Counted from the stretch's first letter, positions 8,795 through 15,883 are shown. The stretch: DNA of 16,468 bases from Rhodocyclaceae bacterium (GCA_016702335.1 JADJEF010000016.1:1-16468), one strand, 5' to 3'. A program made the numbers and translations. Notes: a model not told the origin generated them from the letters alone.

Positions 8795-11740
8795 TCATGC
8801 GGCAAGTAGAAGTCGCCGCGCCATGTCCAGCTCGATGCGACCGTAGGGGTTGACGTGGTGATAGATCAACGGCGACAGCGCACGCCAATCGTCGACCGTC
8901 ATGCGCTCACGCCACACGGGCTCGGCCAGTACATCCTGGATGAACAGCGTGTTCACATACACCAGGCAGGCTTGTAACAGGTGCAGCGAGAGCATCGCCA
9001 GTTCCTGGTCTTCGACGCGGTTGGTGGCAATCTCGCCTCTCTCACCGTAAAAGATGAAGTTGTTCGCGCTGTTCCAGTTCTCGACCACGTTCAGACCCTC
9101 GTGAATCTCGCGACGCAGCGCGTCCTCGTGCAGGTAGCGGCACAGGAAAATGGTCTTGATCGCCTTGCCGAGTTCTGCGATCGCCTGGTAGGTTGGGTGG
9201 GCCGGGTCCGCGCGCGTGAAGCGGCGCAGGATCGCCTCCGCGTCACCCGTGCCGAGTCGCAGCGCGGTGGCGTACTTGATGATCTCGTCGTATTGCTGGG
9301 CGATCAGTTCCCACTTGATGACGCGCGTCAGGATCGGTTCCAGGTTCGCGTACTCCATGACGTCATCGGCGTCGACCATGGCCAGCTTCTGCCGGGCGAT
9401 GGCCTTGAAACGTGGCAGCAGATCGAAGCCCAGGATATAGCTGAAGGCGAAGGCCACTTCGCTCTGACCGTGGGTATCGACGTACTGCTGTGTGATCTCC
9501 ATATCGGTGCAGTGGCGCAATACACCCTCCATCATCGCCGCCACTTCCGACGATGAGCAGCGTTTGATCTGTGAGTAGACGCACGTCGAGTTTTTGTCGA
9601 CATGCCAGTAGATCATGATGCCGCGTCCGCCGTAGCGCGCGTGCCATTCCGTCATCAGGTTCTGGTCGTAGGCACCGAACTGTTTGGAGTCGGATGCACA
9701 CGACGTGGTGGCCTCGCCCCAGATCGCCGTTTGGCGGATAGCAAAGGTGCCGTTGACGACCTCGGCGACGGCTGCGCGCAGCGCCTCCTTGTTGACATAG
9801 CGGCGCTTGACGTAGCGTAGCTCGTCGACGGTAACGCTGGGTTGCTGGCTGGCGATGCGCTTGAGGCCGACGTTGGTACCCATGCCGAACAGGCATAGCA
9901 GCAGGCGGCGCTGCAAGACGGATTGATCCAGCGCTTCGCGGCTGGCGGCGGTGCGGAATGCTGACGTGAAATTGAGGCGCAGGTCGACCTCCTTGACGAT
10001 GTCGATCAACTCGACGTCGGACCAGCGTCGGCCGATTTCGCGCTTGAGCGAGGCTGTGTTCGGCGGCTCGGTCTGCTTGGGCGTCGGCGACAGATGGATG
10101 GTGTTCTTGCCCTGCGTGCGCAGTTTCACCAAGAGATTGTTGGGCAGGCCGTCGTTGAAGGTCTTGAGCCACTGGCGCATCGTAGCCTGCACCTGTTCGA
10201 CGAATACCTGTGGGTCCTTCGGCACATTGAGCATGTCGTAGTAAGTATCGCGCTTCTCGGCGAAATCGGCGGGCAGGTCCTGTTCCGGATCGCGGTAGCG
10301 ATCAGCACCATCGATCCAGATTTCCTTGATGCGCACGCGCTTGCGCAAAGCGCGCAGCACGCACACCTCGTAATCAATACGGTTGACGCGCTCGCTGCCG
10401 TCCTTAGCGGTGTCGATGACAATGTGGCGCCACTTCTTCGGAACGACACCGTCGATCGGTACTTCGTCGACCTCATAGTATTGCTTCTTGCTGTCGCGGT
10501 TTGCCTGCAGCACGACGAGCGCATCGATCACCGGGCGGTGCATCGTGTTGTTCGAGCGAAATGCCAGCGCATCAAGCGCCAGCATCAGCACGCTACGATA
10601 GCTATGGCTGTAGGACGAACGCATGGTTTCCTGGACCTCGCGCTCGAAATCCGTGCTCAACGCCCCAAACTCGGCCACCAGTTCCTTCAGCGTCTTCTGA
10701 CTGACCACCGGATAGACCACGTCCTTGACTACGCCTTCGGGCTGGTCGACGGTGGCTTCCGCCACCTTGTACAACAGCCGAGCCTTGCCGCGCACTTTCT
10801 TGAACGCGGCGAACTGCTTCTTGTCGATCCGTTTCTCGGCGCGTGTGCCGATATTGTGAATGAGCTGCAGCAGCATATCAACCAACGCGTCGGTCAACTG
10901 CTGTCGCCGACGCCAGCAAAGCATAGCCACCATGCTGTAGCGTATTGGTGCTGGATGGCGGCGCAGTTCGCGGATGGATTCGGTGGCGCTGCGCTGGCGG
11001 AACTGGTCGATGAACTTGGCCGGTACACCCTTGAATACGTCCGATACTAGGCCGATGGCTTCAATGATCTGGCGCCGCTCGATGCCGAGCAGTAGGTTAT
11101 CGCGGCTGGCCCGACCGAGATCGGCCTTGAGTTGCGTGAAGGCCGATGTGGATGCGGCGGAACCCGAATCGACCTCGCCATCGGATTCTGCTCCGGCCAG
11201 CAGTCGGTCGATGGCGGTCTTGCTGGTGACAGACAGACGCAGGTGAATAGCTTCCAGCAGATGCCTCTCGAAGCGATGGACAGTGGAGCGGATCGCGCGG
11301 TCCAGTTCGCCCAGCGCAGGTGGCTCTAGGCGCTGGGCCTCGAACCATTCCAAGGCAAGCTCGTGCCCATGACGAGCCTGCGAGTCAAATGGCAGCACGT
11401 CGCTGGCCAGCCACTCGCGCAAACGGGCGAGGTCGGGACCGGTCGAGAGTTGATAGCCGAGAAAGCGACGAATGATCTGGCGATGTCGCTGGCTTTGCCG
11501 GCTATCAAGGTCATATGTTGACAAGGTGGTCGCATCAACGCCAACTTGTTGTGCCAGTGTCTCGACGATATGTGGGGCAATCTTATCTTGCCGTTCGGGA
11601 TAGCGACCATTGACCTGTCGGAATTTGAGCTGCAGGGCAAAGCCCAATCGGCCTGTGTCGATTCTGCCGGGCAAAAGCAACATTTCGTCGGACTGCAGCA
11701 ACCAAAGCTCATCGTTGAGTTCGTTCGACGTATGGGTCAT
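8795..11740 (-). CDS. tnpA: Tn3-family transposase TnpA
   Basis: 981-residue replicative transposase that cuts the element ends and joins them to target DNA, making a cointegrate. The start is the ATG at 11740 (MTHTSNEL), with GGCGGA just upstream; a TTG six codons earlier is less likely. The N-terminal half is the DNA-binding part (LPGRIDTGRLGFALQLKFR, FLGYQLS). The catalytic DDE triad is in place: Asp684 in CASDSKQFG, Asp755 in QYVDTHGQSE, Glu887 in GLNVVENWNSANN, with spacing close to that of Tn3 TnpA (689, 765, 881). The C-terminus (NTLFIQDVLAEPVWRE, HVNPYGRIELDM) is also standard. Length and residues indicate a full, probably active enzyme. It lies 110 bases inside the right terminal repeat. 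Confidence 0.97.
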   Translation of the reverse strand: MTHTSNELNDELWLLQSDEMLLLPGRIDTGRLGFALQLKFRQVNGRYPERQDKIAPHIVETLAQQVGVDATTLSTYDLDSRQSQRHRQIIRRFLGYQLSTGPDLARLREWLASDVLPFDSQARHGHELALEWFEAQRLEPPALGELDRAIRSTVHRFERHLLEAIHLRLSVTSKTAIDRLLAGAESDGEVDSGSAASTSAFTQLKADLGRASRDNLLLGIERRQIIEAIGLVSDVFKGVPAKFIDQFRQRSATESIRELRRHPAPIRYSMVAMLCWRRRQQLTDALVDMLLQLIHNIGTRAEKRIDKKQFAAFKKVRGKARLLYKVAEATVDQPEGVVKDVVYPVVSQKTLKELVAEFGALSTDFEREVQETMRSSYSHSYRSVLMLALDALAFRSNNTMHRPVIDALVVLQANRDSKKQYYEVDEVPIDGVVPKKWRHIVIDTAKDGSERVNRIDYEVCVLRALRKRVRIKEIWIDGADRYRDPEQDLPADFAEKRDTYYDMLNVPKDPQVFVEQVQATMRQWLKTFNDGLPNNLLVKLRTQGKNTIHLSPTPKQTEPPNTASLKREIGRRWSDVELIDIVKEVDLRLNFTSAFRTAASREALDQSVLQRRLLLCLFGMGTNVGLKRIASQQPSVTVDELRYVKRRYVNKEALRAAVAEVVNGTFAIRQTAIWGEATTSCASDSKQFGAYDQNLMTEWHARYGGRGIMIYWHVDKNSTCVYSQIKRCSSSEVAAMMEGVLRHCTDMEITQQYVDTHGQSEVAFAFSYILGFDLLPRFKAIARQKLAMVDADDVMEYANLEPILTRVIKWELIAQQYDEIIKYATALRLGTGDAEAILRRFTRADPAHPTYQAIAELGKAIKTIFLCRYLHEDALRREIHEGLNVVENWNSANNFIFYGERGEIATNRVEDQELAMLSLHLLQACLVYVNTLFIQDVLAEPVWRERMTVDDWRALSPLIYHHVNPYGRIELDMARRLLLAA

Positions 11741-11850
11741 GGCTTCCGCCCATGGCAAATTGATACGGCTCGACAGAATATCACTGCACCATGGCTTGCT
11801 CTGCGCAATGACTACTTTGGTGTTCGTGTCACATATCGGCAGTGCATACG

Positions 11851-11883
11851 TGTCGCAAATCGTAGCTTCGCTCCCACTGGGCC
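11851..11883. repeat. Right terminal inverted repeat of the Tn3-family element
   Basis: Reverse complement of the left repeat with one mismatch, ending gctcccactgggcc at 11883. The transposase starts 110 bases inside. Outside, 34 bases separate it from the stop of the HNH gene. Confidence 0.9.
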
Positions 11884-11917
11884 ATCAAAGGCAGGCGCGG
11901 GGCGCAGTAAAGGTGAG

Positions 11918-12481
11918 TCAAGACAGTAGGCGAGAATGCTTGGGGACGCCTTCCAGTAAAAAGAGCATCTGATCGTGAATGATCTTGCGATTGCTCAGAA
12001 TCATCGCCTCGTGCCTGTTCGGCACATACGGAACATAAGCGAGTGGCTTTCGCGCTTCTTCCGGCGTTCGAGCACCCTTGTCATGGTTGCAACGCTTGCA
12101 CGACGCCACTAGATTCATCCACGTGTATCGGCCGCCACGAGATTCCGGCTGGATGTGATCCACCGTCAGATCGCGTTCATGGAAGTGCTCCGCGCAGTAG
12201 GCGCAGACCCCACGATCGCGCCGGAAAACCAATTCCCGTGTGACCGGGAGCGGTCGGTAGTCCGCCATAATCAAGGATTTCCCGGACACCGAGATGATCG
12301 GCTTGATGACCAGGGAGGAGCGCTTGCCGGACTTGGCATTGGTGCCGCCGAGCAGCACCGAGACACCGGCGTCCCCTAAATCCCAGGCAACCAGATTTTT
12401 TGCATAGTAGAACGCCGCTTGTTCGCGGCTAACCCATTTACTGGGAGCGCCAGCGGCTGTAAGCATGAGTACAAGTGACAC
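11918..12481 (-). CDS. HNH endonuclease at the edge of the tRNA array
   Basis: 187-residue HNH nuclease. The C-terminal half has the full motif: VTRELVFRRDRGVCAYCAE (first zinc pair, CxxC), LTVDHIQPESRGGRYTW (catalytic His), NLVASCKRCNHDKG (second CxxC and the N-H of the motif), then TPEEA, as in the HNH group found in many phages and mobile elements. The first ~70 residues (SREQAAFYYAKNLVAWDLG) form the N-terminal extension usual in this group. The start is GTG at 12481, with AAAGGAGG five bases upstream, stronger than any site for the ATG five codons later. It lies 30 bases after tRNA-His and is the last gene of the island before the transposon. Role is unknown; homing or packaging-associated HNH proteins are alternatives. 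Confidence 0.88.
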   Translation of the reverse strand: MSLVLMLTAAGAPSKWVSREQAAFYYAKNLVAWDLGDAGVSVLLGGTNAKSGKRSSLVIKPIISVSGKSLIMADYRPLPVTRELVFRRDRGVCAYCAEHFHERDLTVDHIQPESRGGRYTWMNLVASCKRCNHDKGARTPEEARKPLAYVPYVPNRHEAMILSNRKIIHDQMLFLLEGVPKHSRLLS

Positions 12482-12511
12482 GATGGCCTCCTTTCTGGAA
12501 AGAAAATGGGT

Positions 12512-12585
12512 TGGGGTGTGCGGGGGAATCGAACCCTCGCCTTCTGATTCACAGTCAGATTTGCTACCACTACACTACGCACACC
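12512..12585 (-). tRNA. tRNA-His(GTG)
   Basis: Anticodon stem TCTGA/TCAGA with loop CTGTGAA. The acceptor forms eight pairs (GGTGTGCG/CGCACACC), i.e. it encodes the His-specific G-1 facing C73, and CCA follows. The T stem has one A-C mismatch. It is the last tRNA before the HNH gene. Confidence 0.93.
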
Positions 12586-12593
12586 ACTGGAAC

Positions 12594-12667
12594 TGGTCGT
12601 CCGTGTTGGAATCGAACCAACCTCTAAGCCTTATCAAGACTTTGCTAAACCACTCAGCTAACAGACG
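12594..12667 (-). tRNA. tRNA-Ile(GAT)
   Basis: Acceptor CGTCTGT/ACGGACG, anticodon stem AAGTC/GGCTT with loop TTGATAA, T arm GTTGG/CCAAC, A73 and encoded CCA. Separated by eight bases from tRNA-His. Confidence 0.92.
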
Positions 12668-12672
12668 GAAAT

Positions 12673-12747
12673 TGGTTGGCCGCCGCGGAATCGAACCGCG
12701 TTAGTCCGGTTAAGAGCCGGGTGCATCGCCACCTATGCTTGCGACCA
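12673..12747 (-). tRNA. tRNA-Lys(CTT)
   Basis: Acceptor TGGTCGC/GCGGCCA, D stem GCAT/ATGC, anticodon loop CTCTTAA, T stem CGCGG/CCGCG, A73, CCA. The outer anticodon-stem pair (C27-A43) is mismatched. It lies 24 bases after the rtcB stop. Confidence 0.92.
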
Positions 12748-12771
12748 GAAAATAGAGAGCCGCCGAAGCAG

Positions 12772-13970
12772 CTACCCCTTAATGCACAGCACTTGCTTCA
12801 ACGTGTGCTTGATTGACACCAAGTCGGCTTGCGCTGCCATGACCGCGTCGATGTTTTTGTAGGCCAGCGGGATTTCGTCGATAACCGATTCATCCTTTCG
12901 GCATTCCACACCACGGGTTTGCTCAATCAGGTCTTCTTGGGAGAATTCCCGCTTTGCGGCCCCGCGTGACAAACGACGTCCGGCACCATGGGAGCATGAG
13001 CAATAGGAATCCACATTGCCCTTGCCTTCAACGATAAATGACTTCGCACCCATGCTGCCTGGAATGATGCCCAACTGGCCCGCCCTGGCCTGGACTGCGC
13101 CCTTACGGGTAATCCACAGCTTCTCGCCGGCGTAATCCTCCAGTGACGAAAAGTTATGGTGGCAGTTGATCACCTCAGCACGAACACCCATGCGCTCGCC
13201 AAAGGTTTCGCGCATGACCTTCATCAGCAAGTGCAACATGACATCGCGATTCAGCGCGGCGTAGTCCTGAGACCACAGCATCCCTTCGACGTACGCATCA
13301 AACTCGCGCGTGCCTTCATCAAGCCAGGCAAGATCGCGATCAGGCAAGCTGATCTGGCGATCCACCAGCGCGGACTTAGCCATGTTGATGGCGCATTCCC
13401 CGATGGTTTTGCCGATGTTACGGCTGCCCGAGTGCAGCATCAGCCAGACCGAACCGGCCTCGTCCAAGCACAGCTCGATGAAATGATTCCCGCCACCGAG
13501 CGAACCGGATTGCAGCCACACTTTTTCAGGATGCTGGAGCTTGCCCAGCCATTCGAGAATACCGAGGCGCTCGAAGCGAGCATCCAGATCTTTGGTGCGC
13601 CGATGCAATGCGATCCCGTTGAGACCATCGTTGAATGTACGCACCGGTGCCTTGTGGGCAGAAAATCCAACAGGGACCACCGCCTCCATGGCCGCTCGCA
13701 ACGACGACAGAGAATCGGGAGATCTTCGGCACGCAATGTGGTCTGAACGGCCAGCATACCGCAGCCAATATCGACACCGACAGCCGCTGGAATGATCGCG
13801 CGCCGAGTGGGAATTACTGATCCCACTGTAGCCCCCTTGCCCAAGTGAACGTCGGGCATGACAGCAATATGTCCCGCAATCACAGGTAGCGCCGCAATAT
13901 TGTGCAGTTGCTTCATGGCGTCCGATTCAACGGGGACACCGTTCGTCCACAGTTTGATCTGGTGCGACAT
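12772..13970 (-). pseudogene. rtcB: RtcB RNA ligase within the tRNA array (one frameshift)
   Basis: RtcB joins RNA 2',3'-cyclic-phosphate or 3'-phosphate ends to 5'-OH ends through a GMP-histidine intermediate, using GTP and Mn2+; it can reseal tRNAs or rRNA cut by toxins. Metal- and GMP-site motifs are all present: AVMPDVHLGKGATVGSV (Asp40, His42), GVDIGCGML (Cys70), SLGGGNHFIEL, VINCHHNFSSLEDY, GSMGAKSFIV and the guanylated-histidine segment CSHGAGRRLSR. The start is the ATG at 13970, with AGGAG upstream, 18 bases after tRNA-Arg(ACG). One base is missing near 13718 (a C run before GATTCT), splitting the gene; with it restored the protein is 399 residues, normal for RtcB. If the deletion is real the ligase is dead; if it is a read error the enzyme looks functional. 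Confidence 0.93.
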
Positions 13971-13988
13971 GATGATTCTCCTAAAAAT

Positions 13989-14064
13989 TGGTGTCCCGCC
14001 CAGGATTCGAACCTGGAACGACGGCTTCGTAGGCCATAGTGATTATCCGTTTCACCAACGGGAC
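13989..14064 (-). tRNA. tRNA-Arg(ACG)
   Basis: Acceptor GTCCCGT/GCGGGAC, D stem GTGA/TCAC, anticodon loop CTACGAA (A34 would be edited to inosine by the host TadA), T stem CCAGG/CCTGG, A73 and CCA. Directly upstream of rtcB in the same direction. Confidence 0.93.
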
Positions 14065-14075
14065 ATTTTTAACTG

Positions 14076-14149
14076 TAGCAGGGGCGCCTGGATTCGAACC
14101 AGGTCTGACGGTGTCAAAGACCGTAGTGCAGCCGATACACTACGCCCCA
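14076..14149 (-). tRNA. tRNA-Gln(TTG) with altered 3' end
   Basis: Acceptor (T)GGGGCG/CGCCCC(T), anticodon stem ACGGT/ACCGT with loop CTTTGAC, D stem GTGT/GCAC, T stem CCTGG/CCAGG, G73 as expected for Gln. Position 1-72 is an unpaired T-T. The 3' end reads GCTA rather than GCCA, the only tail in the array that is not CCA. It starts ten bases after the release-factor stop. Confidence 0.88.
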
Positions 14150-14158
14150 ACAAATGGA

Positions 14159-14831
14159 TTACTGCAGCAATTCCAGACGCCCATCTCGTAGATCCCGAAG
14201 GCGGCATTGCTTGCCCGTTCGGTGATCCGTCACCTGGTCATCCTGTTCGCGATAAGTACGTACTTTGTCGCCGCGCATGCCCGACCCGACCATGGCGCGC
14301 CGCGTATCAGCGGTTGCCTGATTGCTCTGGGATCTGACTAGCGCCGCAACGCGCGCCTCGAGCATCGCTCGAGCTGTCCGCTTGTTTTGATGCTGACAGC
14401 GCGCAGAGGCCTTGGCTTCGATGCCGGTGGGCCTGTGAATCATGATCACGCAGGATTCGGTCTTGTTTCTATGCTGTCCGCCGGGTCCTGAATCTCGTGT
14501 GGTCGGATATCAATATCGGACTCACGCAACCGGAATTGCTCGGTTGGCTTTATCTCGAAACAGGCAACCGTTACCGTACTGGTGTGCACCGGCCCCTTTG
14601 CGCTCCGTAGGAGGAATACGCTGGTAGCGATGACCGCCTGATTCGGCCAACAACATAGCGGCCTGTTCGCCTTCGATCAGGAGGTCAAAGCTGGCCCCGA
14701 CCACCTTCTTGTACTTCCGCAGTCATCTGGGTGCGCTCAGCAAACCGCAGATAAATTTTGGCGTGCTCCGTAACGAGCAAACGTGCATCTTCGCCGCCCT
14801 CGCCGGGGCGGATTTCAACTAGGACTTTCAT
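14159..14831 (-). pseudogene. Short class-I release factor (RF1-like) without domain 1, frameshifted
   Basis: A release factor that hydrolyses peptidyl-tRNA on the ribosome. The start is the ATG at 14831, with AAAGGAG seven bases upstream; the protein begins MKVLVEIRPGEGGEDARLL, i.e. directly at the PCRF region, so the ~100-residue N-terminal domain of RF1/RF2 is absent. The corrected protein has 223 residues: stop-codon reading motif PPT (residues 73-75, RF1-type PxT) in GGHRYQRIPPTERKG, catalytic GGQ (117-119) in SGPGGQHRNKTES, and an RF1-like end (TRRAMVGSGMRGDKVRTY). Frame changes: an extra base near 14707, an extra G near 14594, a missing base near 14494; correcting them gives exactly 224 codons. 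It resembles RF1 more than PrfH, which lacks PxT. It probably serves UAA/UAG termination or rescue. Confidence 0.85.
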
Positions 14832-14882
14832 GATGATCTCCTTTGGGTTGCGGATTGATAGGCATCCGCGGCCGTACTGCAC

Positions 14883-14959
14883 TGGTAGTTCGTGCTGGAG
14901 TCGAACCAGCGGCCTCATCGGTTATGAGCCGAGTGCTCTGCCAACTGAGCTAACGAACT
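14883..14959 (-). tRNA. tRNA-Met(CAT), elongator or Ile2
   Basis: Acceptor AGTTCGT/ACGAACT, D stem GCTC/GAGC, anticodon loop CTCATAA, T stem GCTGG/CCAGC, A73, CCA. The paired A1-T72 and the lack of three G-C pairs in the anticodon stem rule out an initiator. Sequence alone cannot tell elongator Met from an Ile tRNA whose C34 is modified to lysidine. C27-T43 is mismatched. Confidence 0.9.
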
Positions 14960-14966
14960 ATTGTTT

Positions 14967-15042
14967 TGGCGCACCCGGAGAGATTCGAACTCCCGACCTC
15001 GACGTTCGAAGCGTCGCTTTCTGTCCGCTGAATTACGGGTGC
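14967..15042 (-). tRNA. tRNA-Arg(TCG)
   Basis: Acceptor GCACCCG/CGGGTGC, anticodon stem CGACG/CGTCG with loop CTTCGAA, G73 and CCA. It reads CGA, a codon served in most bacteria by the ACG (inosine) tRNA. Confidence 0.92.
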
Positions 15043-15057
15043 AAATCGGTGGTGTGT

Positions 15058-15131
15058 TGGCCCGCCCGAGGAGTCGAACCTCTATGTGCCCGCTTAGAAG
15101 GCGGGGCCCTATCCGTTTAGACGACGGGCGG
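15058..15131 (-). tRNA. tRNA-Arg(TCT)
   Basis: Acceptor CCGCCCG/CGGGCGG, anticodon stem CCCGC/GCGGG with loop CTTCTAA, G73, CCA. It reads the rare codons AGA/AGG. Confidence 0.92.
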
Positions 15132-15136
15132 AAAAT

Positions 15137-15212
15137 TGGTCACCGTGGCAGGAGTCGAACCTGCAACCCTGCGCTTAGGACGCGCCAGCTCGTCCAGTTG
15201 AGCTTCACGGCG
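15137..15212 (-). tRNA. tRNA-Arg(CCT)
   Basis: Acceptor CGCCGTG/CACGGTG, D stem GCTC/GAGC, anticodon loop GTCCTAA, T stem GCAGG/CCTGC, A73, CCA. One G-A mismatch closes the anticodon stem. It reads AGG. Confidence 0.92.
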
Positions 15213-15222
15213 AATCGTGTTT

Positions 15223-15298
15223 TGGTGCCGCCACGAGGTGTCGAGCCTCGCCCTCCTGCTCTTCAGGCAGGCGCTTCCACCGGGTTAGCTTTAGCGGC
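15223..15298 (-). tRNA. tRNA-Phe(GAA)
   Basis: Acceptor GCCGCTA/TGGCGGC, D stem GCT/AGC, anticodon stem CCTGC/GCAGG with loop CTGAAGA, T stem CGAGG/CCTCG with loop CTCGACA (C in place of the usual T54), A73, CCA. Confidence 0.92.
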
Positions 15299-15303
15299 AA
15301 TGA

Positions 15304-15379
15304 TGGCGCCGACGACGAGAATCGAACTCGCATAAAGACGGATAGACAATCCGCTGACCTGCCAATGGTCCACGTCGGC
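15304..15379 (-). tRNA. tRNA-Asp(GTC)
   Basis: Acceptor GCCGACG/CGTCGGC, D stem GACC/GGTC, anticodon stem GCGGA/TCCGT with loop TTGTCTA, G73 as expected for Asp, CCA. Confidence 0.93.
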
Positions 15380-15383
15380 AAAA

Positions 15384-15460
15384 TGGTGCGGGTGGCCGGC
15401 CTCGAACCGGCGGCCTCCTCGTTGGCAACGAGGCGCTCTGCCAAACTGAGCTACACACGC
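15384..15460 (-). tRNA. tRNA-Gly(GCC)
   Basis: Anticodon stem CCTCG/CGAGG with loop TTGCCAA, D stem GCTC/GAGC, T stem GCCGG/CCGGC, CCA. The acceptor GCGTGTG/CACCCGC has a T-C mismatch at the fourth pair, and the discriminator is A73 rather than the T usual in bacterial tRNA-Gly. Confidence 0.9.
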
Positions 15461-15466
15461 AAAAAA

Positions 15467-15541
15467 TGGACTCCCGAGTCGGATTTCAACTGACCTCGAC
15501 ATGGGTTGCGGCCATGCGCCTAGTCACCGGCCATCGGGAAG
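15467..15541 (-). tRNA. tRNA-Cys(GCA), degenerate
   Basis: Anticodon stem CATGG/CCATG with loop CCGCAAC, so the invariant T33 is C. D stem GCC/GGC, T73 typical of Cys, CCA encoded. The T loop is TTGAAAT instead of TTCGAAT-like, the T stem has an A-C mismatch, and the acceptor 5' side has an extra T (CTTCCCGA facing TCGGGAG). Probably a decaying gene, or partly read error. Confidence 0.72.
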
Positions 15542-15544
15542 TAC

Positions 15545-15621
15545 TGGTGCGGAGTGAGAGACTCGAACTCTCAGGATCCAGTTTCTAAGACTGGCGCGTA
15601 TGCCAATTCCGCCAACTCCGC
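15545..15621 (-). tRNA. tRNA-Leu(TAG) lacking the long variable arm
   Basis: Acceptor GCGGAGT/ACTCCGC, Leu-like D arm (GCG, GAATTGGCATA, CGC), anticodon stem CCAGT/ACTGG with loop CTTAGAA, T stem GAGAG/CTCTC, A73, CCA. Only five bases (ATCCT) separate anticodon and T stems, where class II Leu tRNAs have about 10-15. Confidence 0.85.
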
Positions 15622-15628
15622 AAATTAT

Positions 15629-15711
15629 TGGTACCCCATGCAGGACTCGAACCTGCACCGCATGGCGCCGGGTCTTAAATCCGGTGCGTCTGCCAATTCC
15701 GCCAATGGGGC
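15629..15711 (-). tRNA. tRNA-Leu(TAA)
   Basis: Acceptor GCCCCAT/ATGGGGT, anticodon loop TTTAAGA closed by an A-C mismatch (CCGGA/CCCGG), full variable arm CGCC-ATGC-GGTG, T stem GCAGG/CCTGC, A73, CCA. A normal class II shape, unlike its TAG neighbour. Confidence 0.92.
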
Positions 15712-15721
15712 TTCTTGTTGT

Positions 15722-15803
15722 TGGTGCGAACGGCGAGGGTCGAACTCGCACGTCAAGGACCTGCGTTTTGAAACAGGTGCGGCTACCGGTTGCACACGTT
15801 CGC
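15722..15803 (-). tRNA. tRNA-Leu(CAA)
   Basis: Acceptor GCGAACG/CGTTCGC, variable arm GTC-CTT-GAC, T stem GCGAG/CTCGC, A73, CCA. The anticodon loop is TTCAAAAC between CCTGT and GCAGG, eight bases instead of seven. Reading CAA gives Leu; a shift by one would give TCA, but the class II Leu body favours CAA. Confidence 0.82.
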
Positions 15804-15808
15804 AATAC

Positions 15809-15883
15809 TGGTAGTCGGAGAGAATTTCGAAATCTCGACCTTCGCTTTGTAAGAGCGTCGCTCTGCCTCTGAGCTACCCGACT
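15809..15883 (-). tRNA. tRNA-Val(TAC)
   Basis: Acceptor AGTCGGG/TCCGACT, D stem GCTC/GAGC, anticodon loop CTTACAA, A73, CCA. One mismatch each at the anticodon-stem end (A-A) and in the T stem (T-T). Confidence 0.9.

Larger units (their letters stand above)
5781..11883 (-). mobile_element. Tn3-family transposon with vapBC and resolvase
   Basis: A 6,103-bp unit is bounded by 33-bp inverted repeats with one mismatch. It encodes a Tn3 transposase, a serine resolvase, a VapBC pair and two unknown passengers, all in one direction. The flanking pentamers are ttgta (left) and atcaa (right), so no target-site duplication is seen. The element has interrupted zorA, and the rest of zorA is not on the far side. 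All its reading frames are intact, unlike those of its neighbours. Confidence 0.9.

Noticed and set aside
8981..11050. Plus-strand open frames of 191 and 318 codons opposite tnpA
   Set aside because: Antisense shadows of the high-GC transposase gene; no start signals and composition mirrors tnpA codons.
5833..11921. Near-identical aaggtgactcaa (5833) and aaggtgagtcaa (11910) around the transposon ends
   Set aside because: Eleven of twelve bases match, but one copy lies inside and the other outside the element, so they cannot be a target duplication; probably chance.
14159..14831. Reading the release-factor gene as PrfH, the known partner of RtcB
   Set aside because: The PxT stop-codon motif and the RF1-like C-terminus (MVGSG, KVRTY) are present, which PrfH lacks.
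14883..14959. Initiator tRNA-fMet
   Set aside because: Position 1-72 is paired (A-T) and the anticodon stem lacks the three G-C pairs of initiators.
12465..15872. Many plus-strand open frames of 60-160 codons across the array, with recurring RIEP/RTRT-like peptides
   Set aside because: They are translations of the reverse complement of tRNA T arms (GGTTCGAATCC-type); the minus-strand tRNAs explain them.
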